Below are positions 35,350 through 46,310 of a stretch of DNA of 64,000 nt, piece after piece (positions within the stretch are counted from its first letter, which is position 1; each line of letters starts with the position of its first letter). The translations under genes and the position numbers were made by a program. The DNA comes from SZUA-36 sp963727635. Lineage in GTDB: Bacteria > Pseudomonadota > Gammaproteobacteria > Xanthomonadales > SZUA-36. The notes under the pieces were generated by a model. That model was not told the origin of the DNA. It made no database searches and saw only the letters and a program-made list of their open reading frames with translations. Location: contig CAVSHP010000025.1 of NCBI GenBank assembly GCA_963727635.1, positions 88,308 to 152,307 on the forward strand. The letters run 5' to 3'.

Positions 35350-36097
35350 GCATCGGATCCACCATTCATAAAGGATTTCTTCACCTTGGAATGCTGGGCG
35401 ACGTCCCCACCACGCTGATCGGCTTGCTTGTCGTAAAGACGTTCACCGATGGGAGTTTCATAGCCAAGGTGTTGGGCAATATTGCACCCGTCGGACATAC
35501 GACACGGCCTTGTCGGTGATTGACAGTTCGGTGTCGCCGGCCTTGCCGCTCGGTGAGTTGAAAATGATCCTGGTTCTGAGGCCGCGTCCGCTGATTGAGA
35601 ACACGGATTTCTTGTCAACATCGCGGCTGACACGCACACACAGACCGCAAAGGATGCAGCGGTTGAAGTAGAAAACGATATCCGGGTGTGATGCATCGAT
35701 TTGCGCTTGGGGAAAAAGTGCGTGAAATGCGGGCTGCAGCATGCCGGTTTGGTAGGCCACGGCCTGCAACTGGCAGGCGCCGCTTTTTTCGCAGGCAGGA
35801 CAGGTATGGTTGCCTTCGACAAAGAGCATCTGCAACAGCGTTCTGCGCTTGTCGACGATGGCCTCGGAACTGTTATCCACCTCCATGTCATCAACGGCGG
35901 GCAGGGTGCATGAGCACTGGTGTTTGCCATTGACATCGACCACGCAGACCCGGCAACTGCCGTGCGGCGGGAAATTCGGGGTTGTGGCACAGGTGCGGAA
36001 TGTACTCACCGGCCTTGAGGGCGGCGTCCATGACGGTATCGCCCTGCTCGAAGGGTATCTCCCTGCCATCCAGCCTGAAGGTTTTTTGCGTATTCAT
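35346..36097 (-). CDS. hoxU: Diaphorase small subunit HoxU (several frameshifts)
   Basis: About 245 residues homologous to the N terminus of NuoG. N-terminal [2Fe-2S]: FRLDGREIPFEQGDTVMDAA, HLCHNPEFP then PHGSCRVCVVDVNGKHQCSC. Next GNHTCPACEKSGACQLQAVA (HxxxCxxC...C) and DIVFYFNRCILCGLCVRVSR, then (other frame) VCPTGAI. The tail HLGYETPIGERLYDKQADQR closes the protein. Breaks near 35985, 35510 and 35485. ATG at 36097 overlaps the hoxF stop. Transfers electrons from the HoxF flavin to HoxY. Confidence 0.85.
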
Positions 36098-37884
36098 CTT
36101 TCGTACCTGATATGCGCCGCCTCATCATCGCGGCCGGTGATACGGCGTGACACCTCGAGTGCGGCATCGAGGTCGAAGGCGGGTTCGTAACTCCGGTTCA
36201 GCAGGCGTTTTGAATAGACCAGCGGGAATTTTTTCATGGTTTCGAGAACCGGGTTCGGTGCGGTTGCGCCGAGACCGCAATGCGCTGTTTTTTGCATCAG
36301 CTGGCCGATCTTTTTCATTTCCTGCAGGTCGTAGCTGGTCGCATGACCGACCATGACCTTGTCGAGCAGGTTTTTCAACAGGTTGCCGCCGATACGGCAG
36401 GGTGTGCAGAAGCCACAACTCTCGTGGCAGAAAAACCGGCTGAAGTTCTGCACCATCTCCAGCAGGTCACGCTGCTGGTTGAATATCATGAAGGAACCGC
36501 CGGTCGGTACATCTTCAAAGGCGATTTTGCGGTAGAACTCCTGCGGCGGGATCGTCGTGCCGGCAGCGCCTGATACCTGCACTGCCTGCGTGTCGGAAGC
36601 GCCGCAGTCCGTCAGGATCTGGCGGATGGTTACACCATACGGGTATTCGTAGATACCCGGCCGTGCACAATCACCGCTGATACTCAGCAGCTTGGTGCCG
36701 CTGGACTGTTCGGTGCCGGCGGAACGAAACCAGCCGGAACCGAAAACAGCAATTCTCGCTGCTGCTACAAAGGTCTCGACATTATTGACCACCGTGGGCT
36801 GGTTTTGATAACCGCTGGTAACGGGGAAGGGTGGCCGGTTGCGTGGAATACCGCGTTTGCCTTCCAGTCGACTCGATCAGGGCGGATTCCTCACCGCAGA
36901 TATAGGCGCCGGCACCCATGTGGATTTCGATATCAAAATCGAAACCCTTGCGGCCAAGAATGTCCGTGCCGAGCAAGCCGGCATCACGTCGCTCCTGCAG
37001 CAATTTCTCCAGGGCAGGCCGCAGGTACAGATATTCACCACGCAGATACAGGAAGCCCTGTCTCGCACCGATGACACCCGCGCACATGGTCATGCCTTCG
37101 AAAACGACATTGGCATAACTGTTGAGCAGGATCCTGTCCTTGAACGTGCCCGGTTCACCCTCGTCAGCATTGCACACGACATAGTGATCGCGGCCCGGTG
37201 CATCACGGCACAACCGCCATTTGGCTCGCGGTCTTGAAACCGGCGCCGCCGCGTCCGCGTAAACCCGATTTGTCGATCGATTCAAGCAAAGCCTCGCTGC
37301 CCTTGACGGCAAAGGCTTCGATGGCGCTGCCGCGGGTGATCACATCGTCGAGCAGCTTGTCACGCCGTTGTATGTTGTCCTCGATAATGAAAAATTTCTT
37401 TGGCCACCTGGTAACGGGGATACCGGCTTCGATGAGGCCGACCATCTTGTGCATGCGGTCCTGGTCCAGGCGGGAAACCGCCAGGCCATTAACCAGTAAA
37501 GCCGGACCCTGGTCACAGATTCCGGTACACGAGGTCAGGGAAACACACACACGGCCGTCGGCCCTCGGTACGCCGGGTTTGACGCCCAGCTTCTCGCACA
37601 TGACTTTCGAGCAGCGGCAGGTTGCCGAGCATCCGGTCGGTGATGTTGTCACTGAAGCGGATATCAAAATCACCACGGGGCTTTGTGCTCAAAAAGGCGT
37701 AGAACCAGATAATCGAAACTATCTCCACACGTGGCATGTGAAGATGCGCAGCGAGCAGTTGTATCGCTGCTTCGGGCACGAAGGAATAATGTCGTTGTAT
37801 GCTGCAAAGATGTTGCAGTAAGCGGTCAGGCGTGTCATCCGTATTGGATAAAAGCCCATTTACGAAGCTTTCAATGTCGGACAT
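36094..37884 (-). CDS. hoxF: Diaphorase large subunit HoxF with NuoE-like N-terminal domain (several frameshifts)
   Basis: About 595 residues, NAD(H)- and FMN-binding subunit. Residues 1-100 are NuoE-like (HLCSIQRHYSFVPEAAIQLL, VEIVSIIWFYAFLSTKP), with the Cys segment CVSLTSCTGICDQGPALLVN in the next frame. The NuoF part follows: SGLRGRGGAGFKTASQM (NAD site), YVVCNADEGEPGTFKDRILL (FMN), MGAGAYICGEESALIES, then SCGFCTPCRIGGNLLKNLLD plus AHCGLGATAPNPVLE (4Fe-4S). Breaks lie near 37560, 37210 and 36830. The fused N-terminal domain makes this a Ralstonia-type HoxFUYH; no separate hoxE is seen. First gene of the operon. Confidence 0.87.
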
Positions 37885-38222
37885 GGCGCGCACACTTGAA
37901 AGCAATAAAAATACGATCGCGACGCCAACAAACTCTTCTCATTTCGGCATTCCTTCCGTTGTACCCGATGGGACTCGAACGAATACTCTATGCTTGGAGT
38001 AAACCACTAATTGACTGCCAATTCACTGATCTGGGTCACTTGCCACGGCGATATTGCTGTCCTCAAAAGGGGTGTTTTCGGCTGTCCCCGGACGCGTTCC
38101 GCGACCCGTTCCCGGTCATCGGACAGCCGCCATTTGCGTTGACCGGAGGGCTCAGGGTAAAGTGCCGGAGTATGTACTCTGACCTCAATTCTTGACCCCA
38201 AATCAACACGGAGGCCTGGCAG
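37885..38222. other. 338-base intergenic stretch between hox operon and MgtC-like gene
   Basis: Divergent promoters for hoxFUYHW (leftward) and the MgtC/DUF4010 gene (rightward) must lie here. A half-copy of the REP-like core (CTGACCTCAATTCTTGACCC) is at 38179-38199. No gene is supported. Confidence 0.45.
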
Positions 38223-38225
38223 GTG

Positions 38226-39486
38226 ATGGAACTCGGTACGGCATGGGAATTCGGCTCCGCCCTCGGGCTTGGCATACTCATCGGCCTGGAACGCGAACGG
38301 ACCCGCGGCGACAAGACGAGTTTTGCCGGAGTCAGGACCTTTTCCCTGGTGGCGCTGCTCGGTGCGGTGTCCGTCTACGCCAGTGAGCTTTCCGGGCTGC
38401 CCTGGCTGGTGGGCCTGGTGTTTTTCGCGGTCCATGGCCATGGTGATAACGGCCTACCACGCAACCGCACGAAAAAGGTGATATCGGCGCAACGACGGAA
38501 GTTTCCTTGCTGATCACGTTCCTGGCTGGTTGTGTCTGTGCCTGGGGCCAGATCGGTATTGCCGGTGCCATTACCGTGGTCGACGATGCTGTTGCTTGCG
38601 CTCAAGGGCTGGCTGCACGACCTCGCCACACGGATCGAGGCCTCGGATGTCGAGGCGACCCTCAAGTTTGCCATCATTACGCTGATCGTTCTGCCGCTGG
38701 TGCCCAATACCAACTTCGGTCCGGAAGGGCTGGAAGTCATCAACCCCTACAAGACCTGGTTGATGGTGGTGCTGATCGCCGGTCTCAACTTCATCGGCTA
38801 CATCCTGGTGAAAGTGCTGGGCAGGGTACACGGACTGGGAATCACCGGGTTGCTTGGGCGGTCTGGTTTCGAGCACCGCGGTGACCCTGGGCTTTTCCCA
38901 GCGCAGCCGCAGCGAACCGAATCTGACGCCGGTTCTGGCATTGGCCATCCTGTTGGCCTGGACCGTGATGTATTTCCGCGTCGTGGTCGAAGTGGGCGTG
39001 GTAAATTTCTCTCTGGCCAGGAACCTGGTGCTCGGGATGCTGCTGATGGGCGCTGTCAGCCTCGGCATCTGCCTGCTGCTCTGGCGCAGGGGACGCAGCG
39101 CAAGGTACAGGCGGAGGTGCGAGTCCGGGCACAACCCGTTCGAACTCGGAGACGCGATCAAGTTCGGCGTGTTGTTTGCCGTGGTTATTTTCATCGCCAG
39201 CGCGGCCCAGGTTTATTTTGGCGACACCGGTCTGTACGTGGCCGGCGCGCTGGCCGGGCTGACCGACGTTGACGCCATCGCGCTGTCCATGGCCAACCTC
39301 GCCCAGCAGGACCCGGCCAGTTCTGGTGCGGCCGCCCGGACGATCGTCATCGCGGTGATTTCCAACACGATGGTCAAATGCGGTATGGCCATCTGGCTGG
39401 GCGCAGCCAGCATGCGCCGGATGATGATCCCGATTACCGTAGCCCTGGCCCTGGCGGGTGTGGGTGCGGCCATGCTGGTCGGATAG
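38226..39486 (+). CDS. MgtC/SapB + DUF4010 membrane protein (several frameshifts)
   Basis: About 420 residues, about 12 transmembrane segments. N-terminal MgtC/SapB domain: FGSALGLGILIGLERERTRG, GVRTFSLVALLGAVSVYASE. The DUF4010 part follows: LKFAIITLIVLPLVPNTNFG, TWLMVVLIAGLNFIGYILVK, GLVSSTAVTLGFSQRSR (signature GLxSSTAVT) and GLTDVDAIALSMANLAQQDP with TMVKCGMAIWLGAASMRRMM. Frame changes near 38440, 38480, 38580 and 38865 split it. MgtC proteins sense or handle Mg2+ or acid stress; the DUF4010 role is unknown. ATG 38226 has GGAGG upstream. Confidence 0.8.
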
Positions 39487-39550
39487 CGCACTTTCACGCT
39501 TTCTATAATCGCGCGCTGTTTTATCGCTTTTGTTTTGCTATGATGCCGCG

Positions 39551-40285
39551 ATGAAAAATCACAATATACTTTTATCTCTCCTTTTGGTCGTCTGCGCACC
39601 TCTTGTAGCCCAGGCTTCTAACGAACAAAAGAGCCCGGATGTGAACAAGGTTTCTGCACCGGAACAGGCTGCCGTTGCGACCGATGTTCCTGCACCGCAA
39701 CAGACCCCTGATATGGTTCAGGAACCTGCGCCGGACGGAAAACCTGAACCGGCCAAGGTTCACAATCCACCCAAGGCTGAGGAAAACATGGACCCCAGGG
39801 AAAGAGCCCTTTTCCAAAACGCTTACACGGGAAAACTCGCTGAGGTTGAAGCCCTGGTTGCCAAAGGGGCTTCTGTTAATTTTGCGGATGATGAGCAACG
39901 CACACCCTTGCTGCTGGCCGCCTACAACGGACACACGCCCGTTATCGAGTTTCTCTACGGCAAAGGGGCGGATATCAACGCGATAGATCACGACGGCATG
40001 ACAGCACTTATGTACGCCGCCAAGCGATCCTTTAACGAAACCGCTGCGTTTCTATTGAATAATGGTGCGGAGGTTAATGTGCGGAGCAGGAAAAAAGGTA
40101 TGACTGCGTTGATGCTGGCAGCGGGATGGGGTAATGAAAAACTGGTTCAACAACTGCTCGACAAGGGAGCAGATCCGGCTATCCATGACTATTTCGGTGT
40201 TACGGCAGCAGGCCATGCTGAGAAAATGCACCATACAACTGTCATCAAAATGCTGTCGGATGCAAAAGCTCCAAAACAGGGCTGA
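39551..40285 (+). CDS. Secreted ankyrin-repeat protein
   Basis: About 244 residues. Signal peptide (MKNHNILLSLLLVVCAPLVA then QAS), a Pro/Ala/Glu-rich linker (residues about 25-75), then four or five ankyrin repeats: EVEALVAKGASVNFADDEQR, TPLLLAAYNGHTPVIEFLYG, TALMYAAKRSFNETAAFLLN, GMTALMLAAGWGNEKLVQQL and GVTAAGHAEKMHHTTVIKML. Likely a periplasmic protein-binding module. Followed by a clear terminator at 40317-40342, so probably monocistronic. Confidence 0.88.
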   Translation: MKNHNILLSLLLVVCAPLVAQASNEQKSPDVNKVSAPEQAAVATDVPAPQQTPDMVQEPAPDGKPEPAKVHNPPKAEENMDPRERALFQNAYTGKLAEVEALVAKGASVNFADDEQRTPLLLAAYNGHTPVIEFLYGKGADINAIDHDGMTALMYAAKRSFNETAAFLLNNGAEVNVRSRKKGMTALMLAAGWGNEKLVQQLLDKGADPAIHDYFGVTAAGHAEKMHHTTVIKMLSDAKAPKQG

Positions 40286-40316
40286 TCGAGAAGGCTCTGC
40301 GCTCACCGCCAATTTG

Positions 40317-40342
40317 AAAAGCCACCTGAGGGTGGCTTTTTT
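40317..40342 (+). terminator. Rho-independent terminator after the ankyrin gene
   Basis: Stem GCCACC (40321-40326) and GGTGGC (40331-40336) with loop TGAG, flanked by AAAA before and TTTTTT (40337-40342) after, 31 bases past the stop codon. Confidence 0.85.
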
Positions 40343-40754
40343 ATGGCCACAGCTTTTTTTTCATGAACGAAAACCCGGTAAAACCAGCAACTACCGATGG
40401 ACATTGTTCAATTTTGTTTATATAGTTCAAGCAAGGGATTGGACTACGTTTAATTCAATGGGGTAAGGCCTTTTTTTTCTTTCAGGTCATGATTCGCAAA
40501 ATCACACCCCTGATTCTCGAATTAAAATAACGGAGCGTCAAAGTCAGGTCGTCATCGGCTTTTCATTGCCAGTGCGCTAATGAAGCGTTTATTGACTTAC
40601 GCGACCTTGGCGTAATCCGTCAGAAAATAATAAGAAAACAATAATTCTATTTGTTTAAAACTGATCTACAGACTAAATGCGATACTTTCCCCCTCCGAGG
40701 AAACGAATGAGGGATTCGTTGACTTCCACCACTCTGAATTAAGAGGTTATAACC
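40343..40754. other. 412-base intergenic stretch
   Basis: No gene. AT-rich, presumably containing the promoter and leader of the secreted protein at 40755. I looked for riboswitch-like conserved cores (for example c-di-GMP type) and did not recognise one. Confidence 0.4.
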
Positions 40755-42925
40755 ATGTTAAAAAACAATTCGAACCGATTCGGCAAACACCATTTGCTGA
40801 TCAAGTTAGCGGGTATTGCCGCTGAGCTATGTTGCTTTGCGGCTCCGTATTATGCTGCTCCGCCCGTAAACGATAACTGTTCTGGCGCCATTGATTGCAG
40901 GCTCTGCCCCAAACCGCCCGATACACGAAAGCGTAGATGCCACGGATGCGACGTTTGACGCCAGCTGACCCTCTGCTCACTTGCAATGACGATGGGGCCG
41001 ATGATGGCCACCAGACCGTTTGGTTTAATACACACCGGATGCCAGCGGGGAAGTAGACATCAATACCGCTGGGCAGCGACACCGCCGGCGGCAGTGAACT
41101 CGATACCGCTCACGGCGTGTTTACCGGAAGCTGCGGCGCCCTGGTTGAAGTTGCCTGTGTAGACCAGGGGCTCACAGACCACCTGGGTATGGATGTAGTG
41201 GCGGGGACCACCTATTACATCAAGGTGGGTCAATACGCTGGTGGCAACGACTGCTGGTACGGTTGATGTCACTGTCGACGAACCTTCTTTTCAGCCGGGC
41301 TTGAAATGGTAATAGAATCCTCGCTCAACGGCACTTCCACCCGCTTAGCATCATAGTCAGTGCATTGTCTCCCGAGTCGCTTGCTGCTGCCCGGGCTGGA
41401 AACAAGGATGACGCGATTTATGAAGTTCCAAATTTCATGAAAGCTGACGGCGATGCTGAAAAATCTGAGTCAAACATAGTCGGCTCAAAAGTCGCAGGCG
41501 GCGGCACGGTTAAATGGAACGGTCCTGCCAAGCTTCTGCAGGTATTCGACGGTGGCGTAAATGATGACAACTGGGACGTCAGGGGGGCTTTGATGCACCG
41601 CCGGACACGGTTGGTGACGTTGGTAAAGACCATTACGTGCAGATGTACAACAAGCTGACAGAGATCTTCGACAAAGACGGCAACTCCGTCCTCGGACCTT
41701 TCCCGACCAGTGGCTGTCTTTAACGCATTGTATGGTCAATCATGGTGCGCACATCGTTGACGATGGCGATCCGATTGTTCTCTATGATGAAGAAACCGAT
41801 CGTTGGCTGGTATCGCAGTTTCTGGCTTCCTATCAGGACGGACTTTGTGTCGCAATATCAACCAGCAGCGATCCGACCGGTAGTTACAATGTATATGAAT
41901 TCGATTTCACCGGCTACGGTTTCCCCGATTATCCGAAGTTTGGATTCTCGACCGGCGCCGTCAACGTGATGGTCAACCTCTTCACCCCCTTCCAGGGATC
42001 AGCGCTGGGCGCGATAGACAAGGCCGAAATGATGGCCGGTGTTCCGGCAACAATGGTGCTCTTCACCGGTGGTTTGATGCCCAGTTGGCGTTTGGCTGGG
42101 TTCCCGGTGACAACGACGGGCCGGTTTTCGATAATACCTTGCCGACGTTTTTCTCCAATCTTGGTGGTTCCGGCGATACCATTTGCGTTGCTGAAATCAC
42201 ACCTGACTGGGCTACGCCGGAAAATACCGGCCTCGGTTTCCAGGCAATCCCGGTTACGCCTTGGGACAGCAGCCTTTGCGGCGCGCCCGCGGCGCGTGTA
42301 TTGATCAGCCGGGTTCGGGTACTACCGTGGGTGGTAATCCCGATTGGGTCCCGAAAGGACCAAGTTATTGCCTATCTTGAGGGCATCACGGACCGCATGA
42401 TGCACCGGGCGCAAACCCGTGATTTCGGCAAGCGCAAACAGGCTATTCTCAGTCATACCGTTGACGCTGACGGCAATGGCAAGGCCGGTGTGCGCTGGTA
42501 CGAACTACGTAATGACAAGGACCATGGCTGGACGCTGAAGAAAGAGGAAACTTTTTCACCCGATGGCGACCACCGCTGGATGGGCAGTATCGCGATGACG
42601 GCCTCTGGCTCATACCTGCCTGGGTTACAGCGTTTCGAGCACAACCACTTACCCAAGTATTGGTATTACCGGTCGTAAAGGCACATCAAACCACATGAAT
42701 ATCAAAGAAGTCATGGCTTTTGATGGCAACGTTGCCGGCAATGTACAGCGTGGTACGGCCCGGTGGGGTGATTACTCCGCCATGTCGATCGACCCGGTCG
42801 ATGACAGCTGCTGGTACACGACGGAATACCCCAGGCCGAATCAGGCCGTAAGTCCGAGTCGTGGCTTGCCTTATGCCGAGATTTTCGGTTGGGGAACGAA
42901 GGTCATTCAGTACGACGTAAACTGA
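40755..42925 (+). CDS. Large secreted protein with an N-terminal NDNCSGA-type domain (heavily frameshifted)
   Basis: Reads as one exported protein of about 720 residues broken by many frame changes. Signal peptide LIKLAGIAAELCCFAAPYYA leads into APPVNDNCSGAI. Next come pieces CNDDGADDGHQTVWF and TAHGVFTGSCGALVEVACVD, GTTYYIKVGQYAGGNDC (a PPC-like beta domain), SPESLAAARAGNKDDAIYEV, and a C-terminal region with DGDPIVLYDEETDRWLVSQF, FGFSTGAVNVMVNLF, TCVAEITPDW-like and GTARWGDYSAMSIDPVDDSC. The C-terminal part resembles large secreted proteins of unknown function with a WGDYSxMxxDP signature. A terminator follows at 42959. Confidence 0.6.
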
Positions 42926-42958
42926 TACTCGCAAGCAAGTATCAGGTAAAAGCAAGAA

Positions 42959-42988
42959 GAGGGCCTCATCGAGGCCCTCTTTTTTTTC
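42959..42988 (+). terminator. Rho-independent terminator after the secreted protein
   Basis: Nine-base perfect stem GAGGGCCTC (42959-42967) and GAGGCCCTC (42971-42979), three-base loop, then a T-rich tract of about nine bases. It ends the plus-strand gene 34 bases past its stop. Confidence 0.88.
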
Positions 42989-43196
42989 TGCCAAAAACTA
43001 CGGAATCAGATCCTTGCCTGTAAGCGTGGAACCTCCTCGCGGCAGGTTTCACCCTATGCTTTCCATCCAGTTGTCAGTGCTATGAGCACCTGGCCGGGTA
43101 CGTCATCATGCGCCGGCCGATGGTGCCGATTGCCGCCGCGCCGCGTCGCCTTTTTGGTCGGCTGGCATGGGATATGAACGGGCACATTGAGCTGTT

Positions 43197-44315
<1,119 letters not shown>

Positions 44316-44368
44316 CTGGATTCCTCCCCGGGTTCGATTGAGTTTAGGACAGCTTGTGCCTGTTTGTC

Positions 44369-45478
44369 TCATTCACCCGCGCTGAGATCGACGATCACGC
44401 GTTTGATATCACCGCTGAACTGCAGGCGCTGATCCATCGCCGGCGTCAGGTAGACGGTGCCGTTCTCATCGACCACCGCGACCTGTTGCAGATCGAGCGC
44501 ACGGGCCACTTCCGGCCAGCCGTCCAGACCCGCGACCACCAGTGCTGTTGCGGCGGCATCGGCGATGATGCCTTCATCGGTGATGACGGTAGCCGAGGCA
44601 ACGTCTTTTGCCGGCCAACCGGTCGCAGGGTCGAGGATATGCGGGTAGCGTGTGGTCTTGTCCTGGCGGAAGCGTTCGTAATTGCCCGAGGTGAAGATTG
44701 CTTCATCACCGTGGACCTGGACCGAGCCGACATTGCCACCGCCGGGTTTTCTCACCGCCACGCGCCAGGGTCTGTCGCCATGCGCGCCCATGGCGCGCAG
44801 GTCGCCGCCTGCATTGACGATGGCGTTGTTGATACCCATGGCGCGTAAGCGGGCGATGGTCAGGTCGACCGCGTAGCCCTTGGCGATACCGCCAAAGTCA
44901 AGTTGCACGGCGGGGTTGCTGGAACTGACTTCGAGGCCGTCAATCTGGATATCGTGGGTCGATGGGTGCAGATCGAGTATTGCGCTGATCTGCGCCTGTG
45001 ACGGTGGCGGCCCCTCGATCGGATAGTCGGAGGTATGGAATCCCCAGAGTTCAATTAGCGCGCCGATGGCGGGGTTAAAACGACCTGCGGTGGCGGTTTC
45101 CAGGGACTGTGAACGGCGGATCATCTCAACGATATCCGCGTCAGCGGTCGCCGACCGGCCCTCGGCAAAGGCCCGGTTGATGTCCGTCAGGCGTCCCGGT
45201 TCCCAGGCATGCCAGTCACGGTGCATGGCCTGGAACATTTTCTGTATTTCCGCAAATGCGTGACTGGCCTCCTGGGTGGAGGCGCCCCAAAGCTTGATTT
45301 CGACGATGGTGCCGAATACATATAGCTCAGCACTTTGCTCCTCGTCACGCTGACAGGCGGTGAGCAGCAACAGGCACGCCAGGAAAATCGGGGCCAAGAA
45401 AATCGGGGCCAGGGTGAAAAACCATGGTTTTCCGCCCTGACCCCGGTGTTTGTTTCGTGTCGTTCTAGTGTACTGCAT
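44369..45478 (-). CDS. apbE: FAD:protein FMN transferase ApbE
   Basis: About 369 residues. Attaches FMN through a phosphoester to Thr of target proteins in the periplasm. Motifs: lipobox LLLTACQRDEEQ, FGTIVEIKLWG, NPAVQLDFGGIAKGYAVDLT, NAIVNAGGDLRAMGAHGDRP and HILDPATGWPAKDVASATVI with AAATALVVAGLDG. Its substrates are probably RnfD and RnfG encoded just upstream in the same direction. The first about 25 codons read through a REP-like palindrome (45405-45444) and a duplicated GGGGCCAAGAAAATC, so the true start is uncertain. Confidence 0.88.
   Translation of the reverse strand: MQYTRTTRNKHRGQGGKPWFFTLAPIFLAPIFLACLLLLTACQRDEEQSAELYVFGTIVEIKLWGASTQEASHAFAEIQKMFQAMHRDWHAWEPGRLTDINRAFAEGRSATADADIVEMIRRSQSLETATAGRFNPAIGALIELWGFHTSDYPIEGPPPSQAQISAILDLHPSTHDIQIDGLEVSSSNPAVQLDFGGIAKGYAVDLTIARLRAMGINNAIVNAGGDLRAMGAHGDRPWRVAVRKPGGGNVGSVQVHGDEAIFTSGNYERFRQDKTTRYPHILDPATGWPAKDVASATVITDEGIIADAAATALVVAGLDGWPEVARALDLQQVAVVDENGTVYLTPAMDQRLQFSGDIKRVIVDLSAGE
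45405..45444. repeat. REP-like inverted repeat inside the 5' end of apbE
   Basis: GGGGCCAGGGTGAAAAACC, then ATGG, then TTTTCCGCCCTGACCCC: a 40-base palindrome sharing the GGGGTCAGGG core with 10104-10163. It is translated as the residues GQGGKPWFFTLAP at the N terminus of apbE. Confidence 0.65.
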
Positions 45479-45565
45479 CGTACACATGGCACTTTCAGCT
45501 TGACGAGAAGCCGTTAGCTGCAAGGCGCGGCCTGCAGGGAATGGCTGGTCCTTTCCAAGAGATAA

Positions 45566-45730
45566 CTAGTGATGACGGGTTTTATCCTCTTTCGAGCACT
45601 CAGCGTTATCCCCGCAACTGGTGCCGGTACAACCGGCACAGCTGGCGGGACCCTCGCCGCGGCGATGGCTCAGACCAAATCCGATAAACAGTACAACGAT
45701 AAGCAACACTGGTGCGATGGTGCTTTCCAT
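45566..45730 (-). CDS. Small Cys-rich membrane protein linked to Rnf
   Basis: About 54 residues: one N-terminal membrane helix (STIAPVLLIVVLFIGFGLSH) and then a Cys-rich tail SCAGCTGTSCGDNAECS (four Cys in about 20 residues). It starts 4 bases after the rnfA stop and precedes apbE. The helix plus Cys cluster recalls NqrM, the small factor needed to assemble Na+-NQR, but the Cys spacing is not one I can equate with it. I infer a maturation or iron-delivery role for the adjacent complex. Confidence 0.6.
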   Translation of the reverse strand: MESTIAPVLLIVVLFIGFGLSHRRGEGPASCAGCTGTSCGDNAECSKEDKTRHH

Positions 45731-45734
45731 ATTC

Positions 45735-46310
45735 CTATAACAGCCCTGCAAAGCCCATGAACGCCATCGACAGCGTTCCCGCGATGATCAGTACCAGGCC
45801 GGTTCCTTTGGCGATGTCCGGCACATCTGAAAATTCGACGGATTCGCGTATCGAGGCCATCAGGACCAGCGCCAGCGTCAGGCCCAGGCCGGCACCGATG
45901 GCAAAAACAATCCCTGCAAAAACCCATAACCGCGGTTGGTCTGGAAAATCGCCAGACCCAAAATGGCGCAGTTGGTCGTGATCAGCGGCAGATAGATATC
46001 CAAGTTGCCGGAACAGGGCGGGTGAGAGTTTCTTGATCGCCATTTCCACGATCTGCACCAGGGAGGCGATCACGATAATGAACGAAATAATACTCAGGTA
46101 AGGCGCCGCTTCCAGGATATAGGTATTCAGAAACCAGGCGCTCAGCGCGGTCAGCACCAGTACAAAAATATTGGCCAGGCCCATTCGCAGGGCGGTTTCA
46201 ACACGTGCGGAAACACCCATGAAAGGACACAGGCCCAGGAACATCGCCAGCGTGAAGTTATTGACGACCATGGCCGAGAAGAAAATCGAAAACAGCGTTT
46301 GGTCGTTCAT
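45735..46310 (-). CDS. rnfA: Rnf complex subunit RnfA (two compensating frameshifts)
   Basis: About 192 residues, six membrane helices, with the partner RnfE holding the intramembrane [2Fe-2S]. FFSAMVVNNFTLAMFLGLCP holds the conserved Cys; IVFAIGAGLGLTLALVLMAS follows later. Between about 45915 and 46010 the open frame reads non-membrane sequence, whereas the next frame gives IYLPLITTNCAILGLAIFQT with NRGYGFLQ, exactly the family sequence including the second Cys. Two indels that cancel explain this. ATG overlaps the rnfE end. Confidence 0.85.
   Translation of the reverse strand: MNDQTLFSIFFSAMVVNNFTLAMFLGLCPFMGVSARVETALRMGLANIFVLVLTALSAWFLNTYILEAAPYLSIISFIIVIASLVQIVEMAIKKLSPALFRQLGYLSAADHDQLRHFGSGDFPDQPRLWVFAGIVFAIGAGLGLTLALVLMASIRESVEFSDVPDIAKGTGLVLIIAGTLSMAFMGFAGLL

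Noticed and set aside
37960..37985. tRNA-like TGGGACTCGAAC string
   Set aside because: Resembles the complement of a T-loop (GTTCGAGTCCC), but the flanking bases do not pair into a T-stem and no acceptor or anticodon arms are present.
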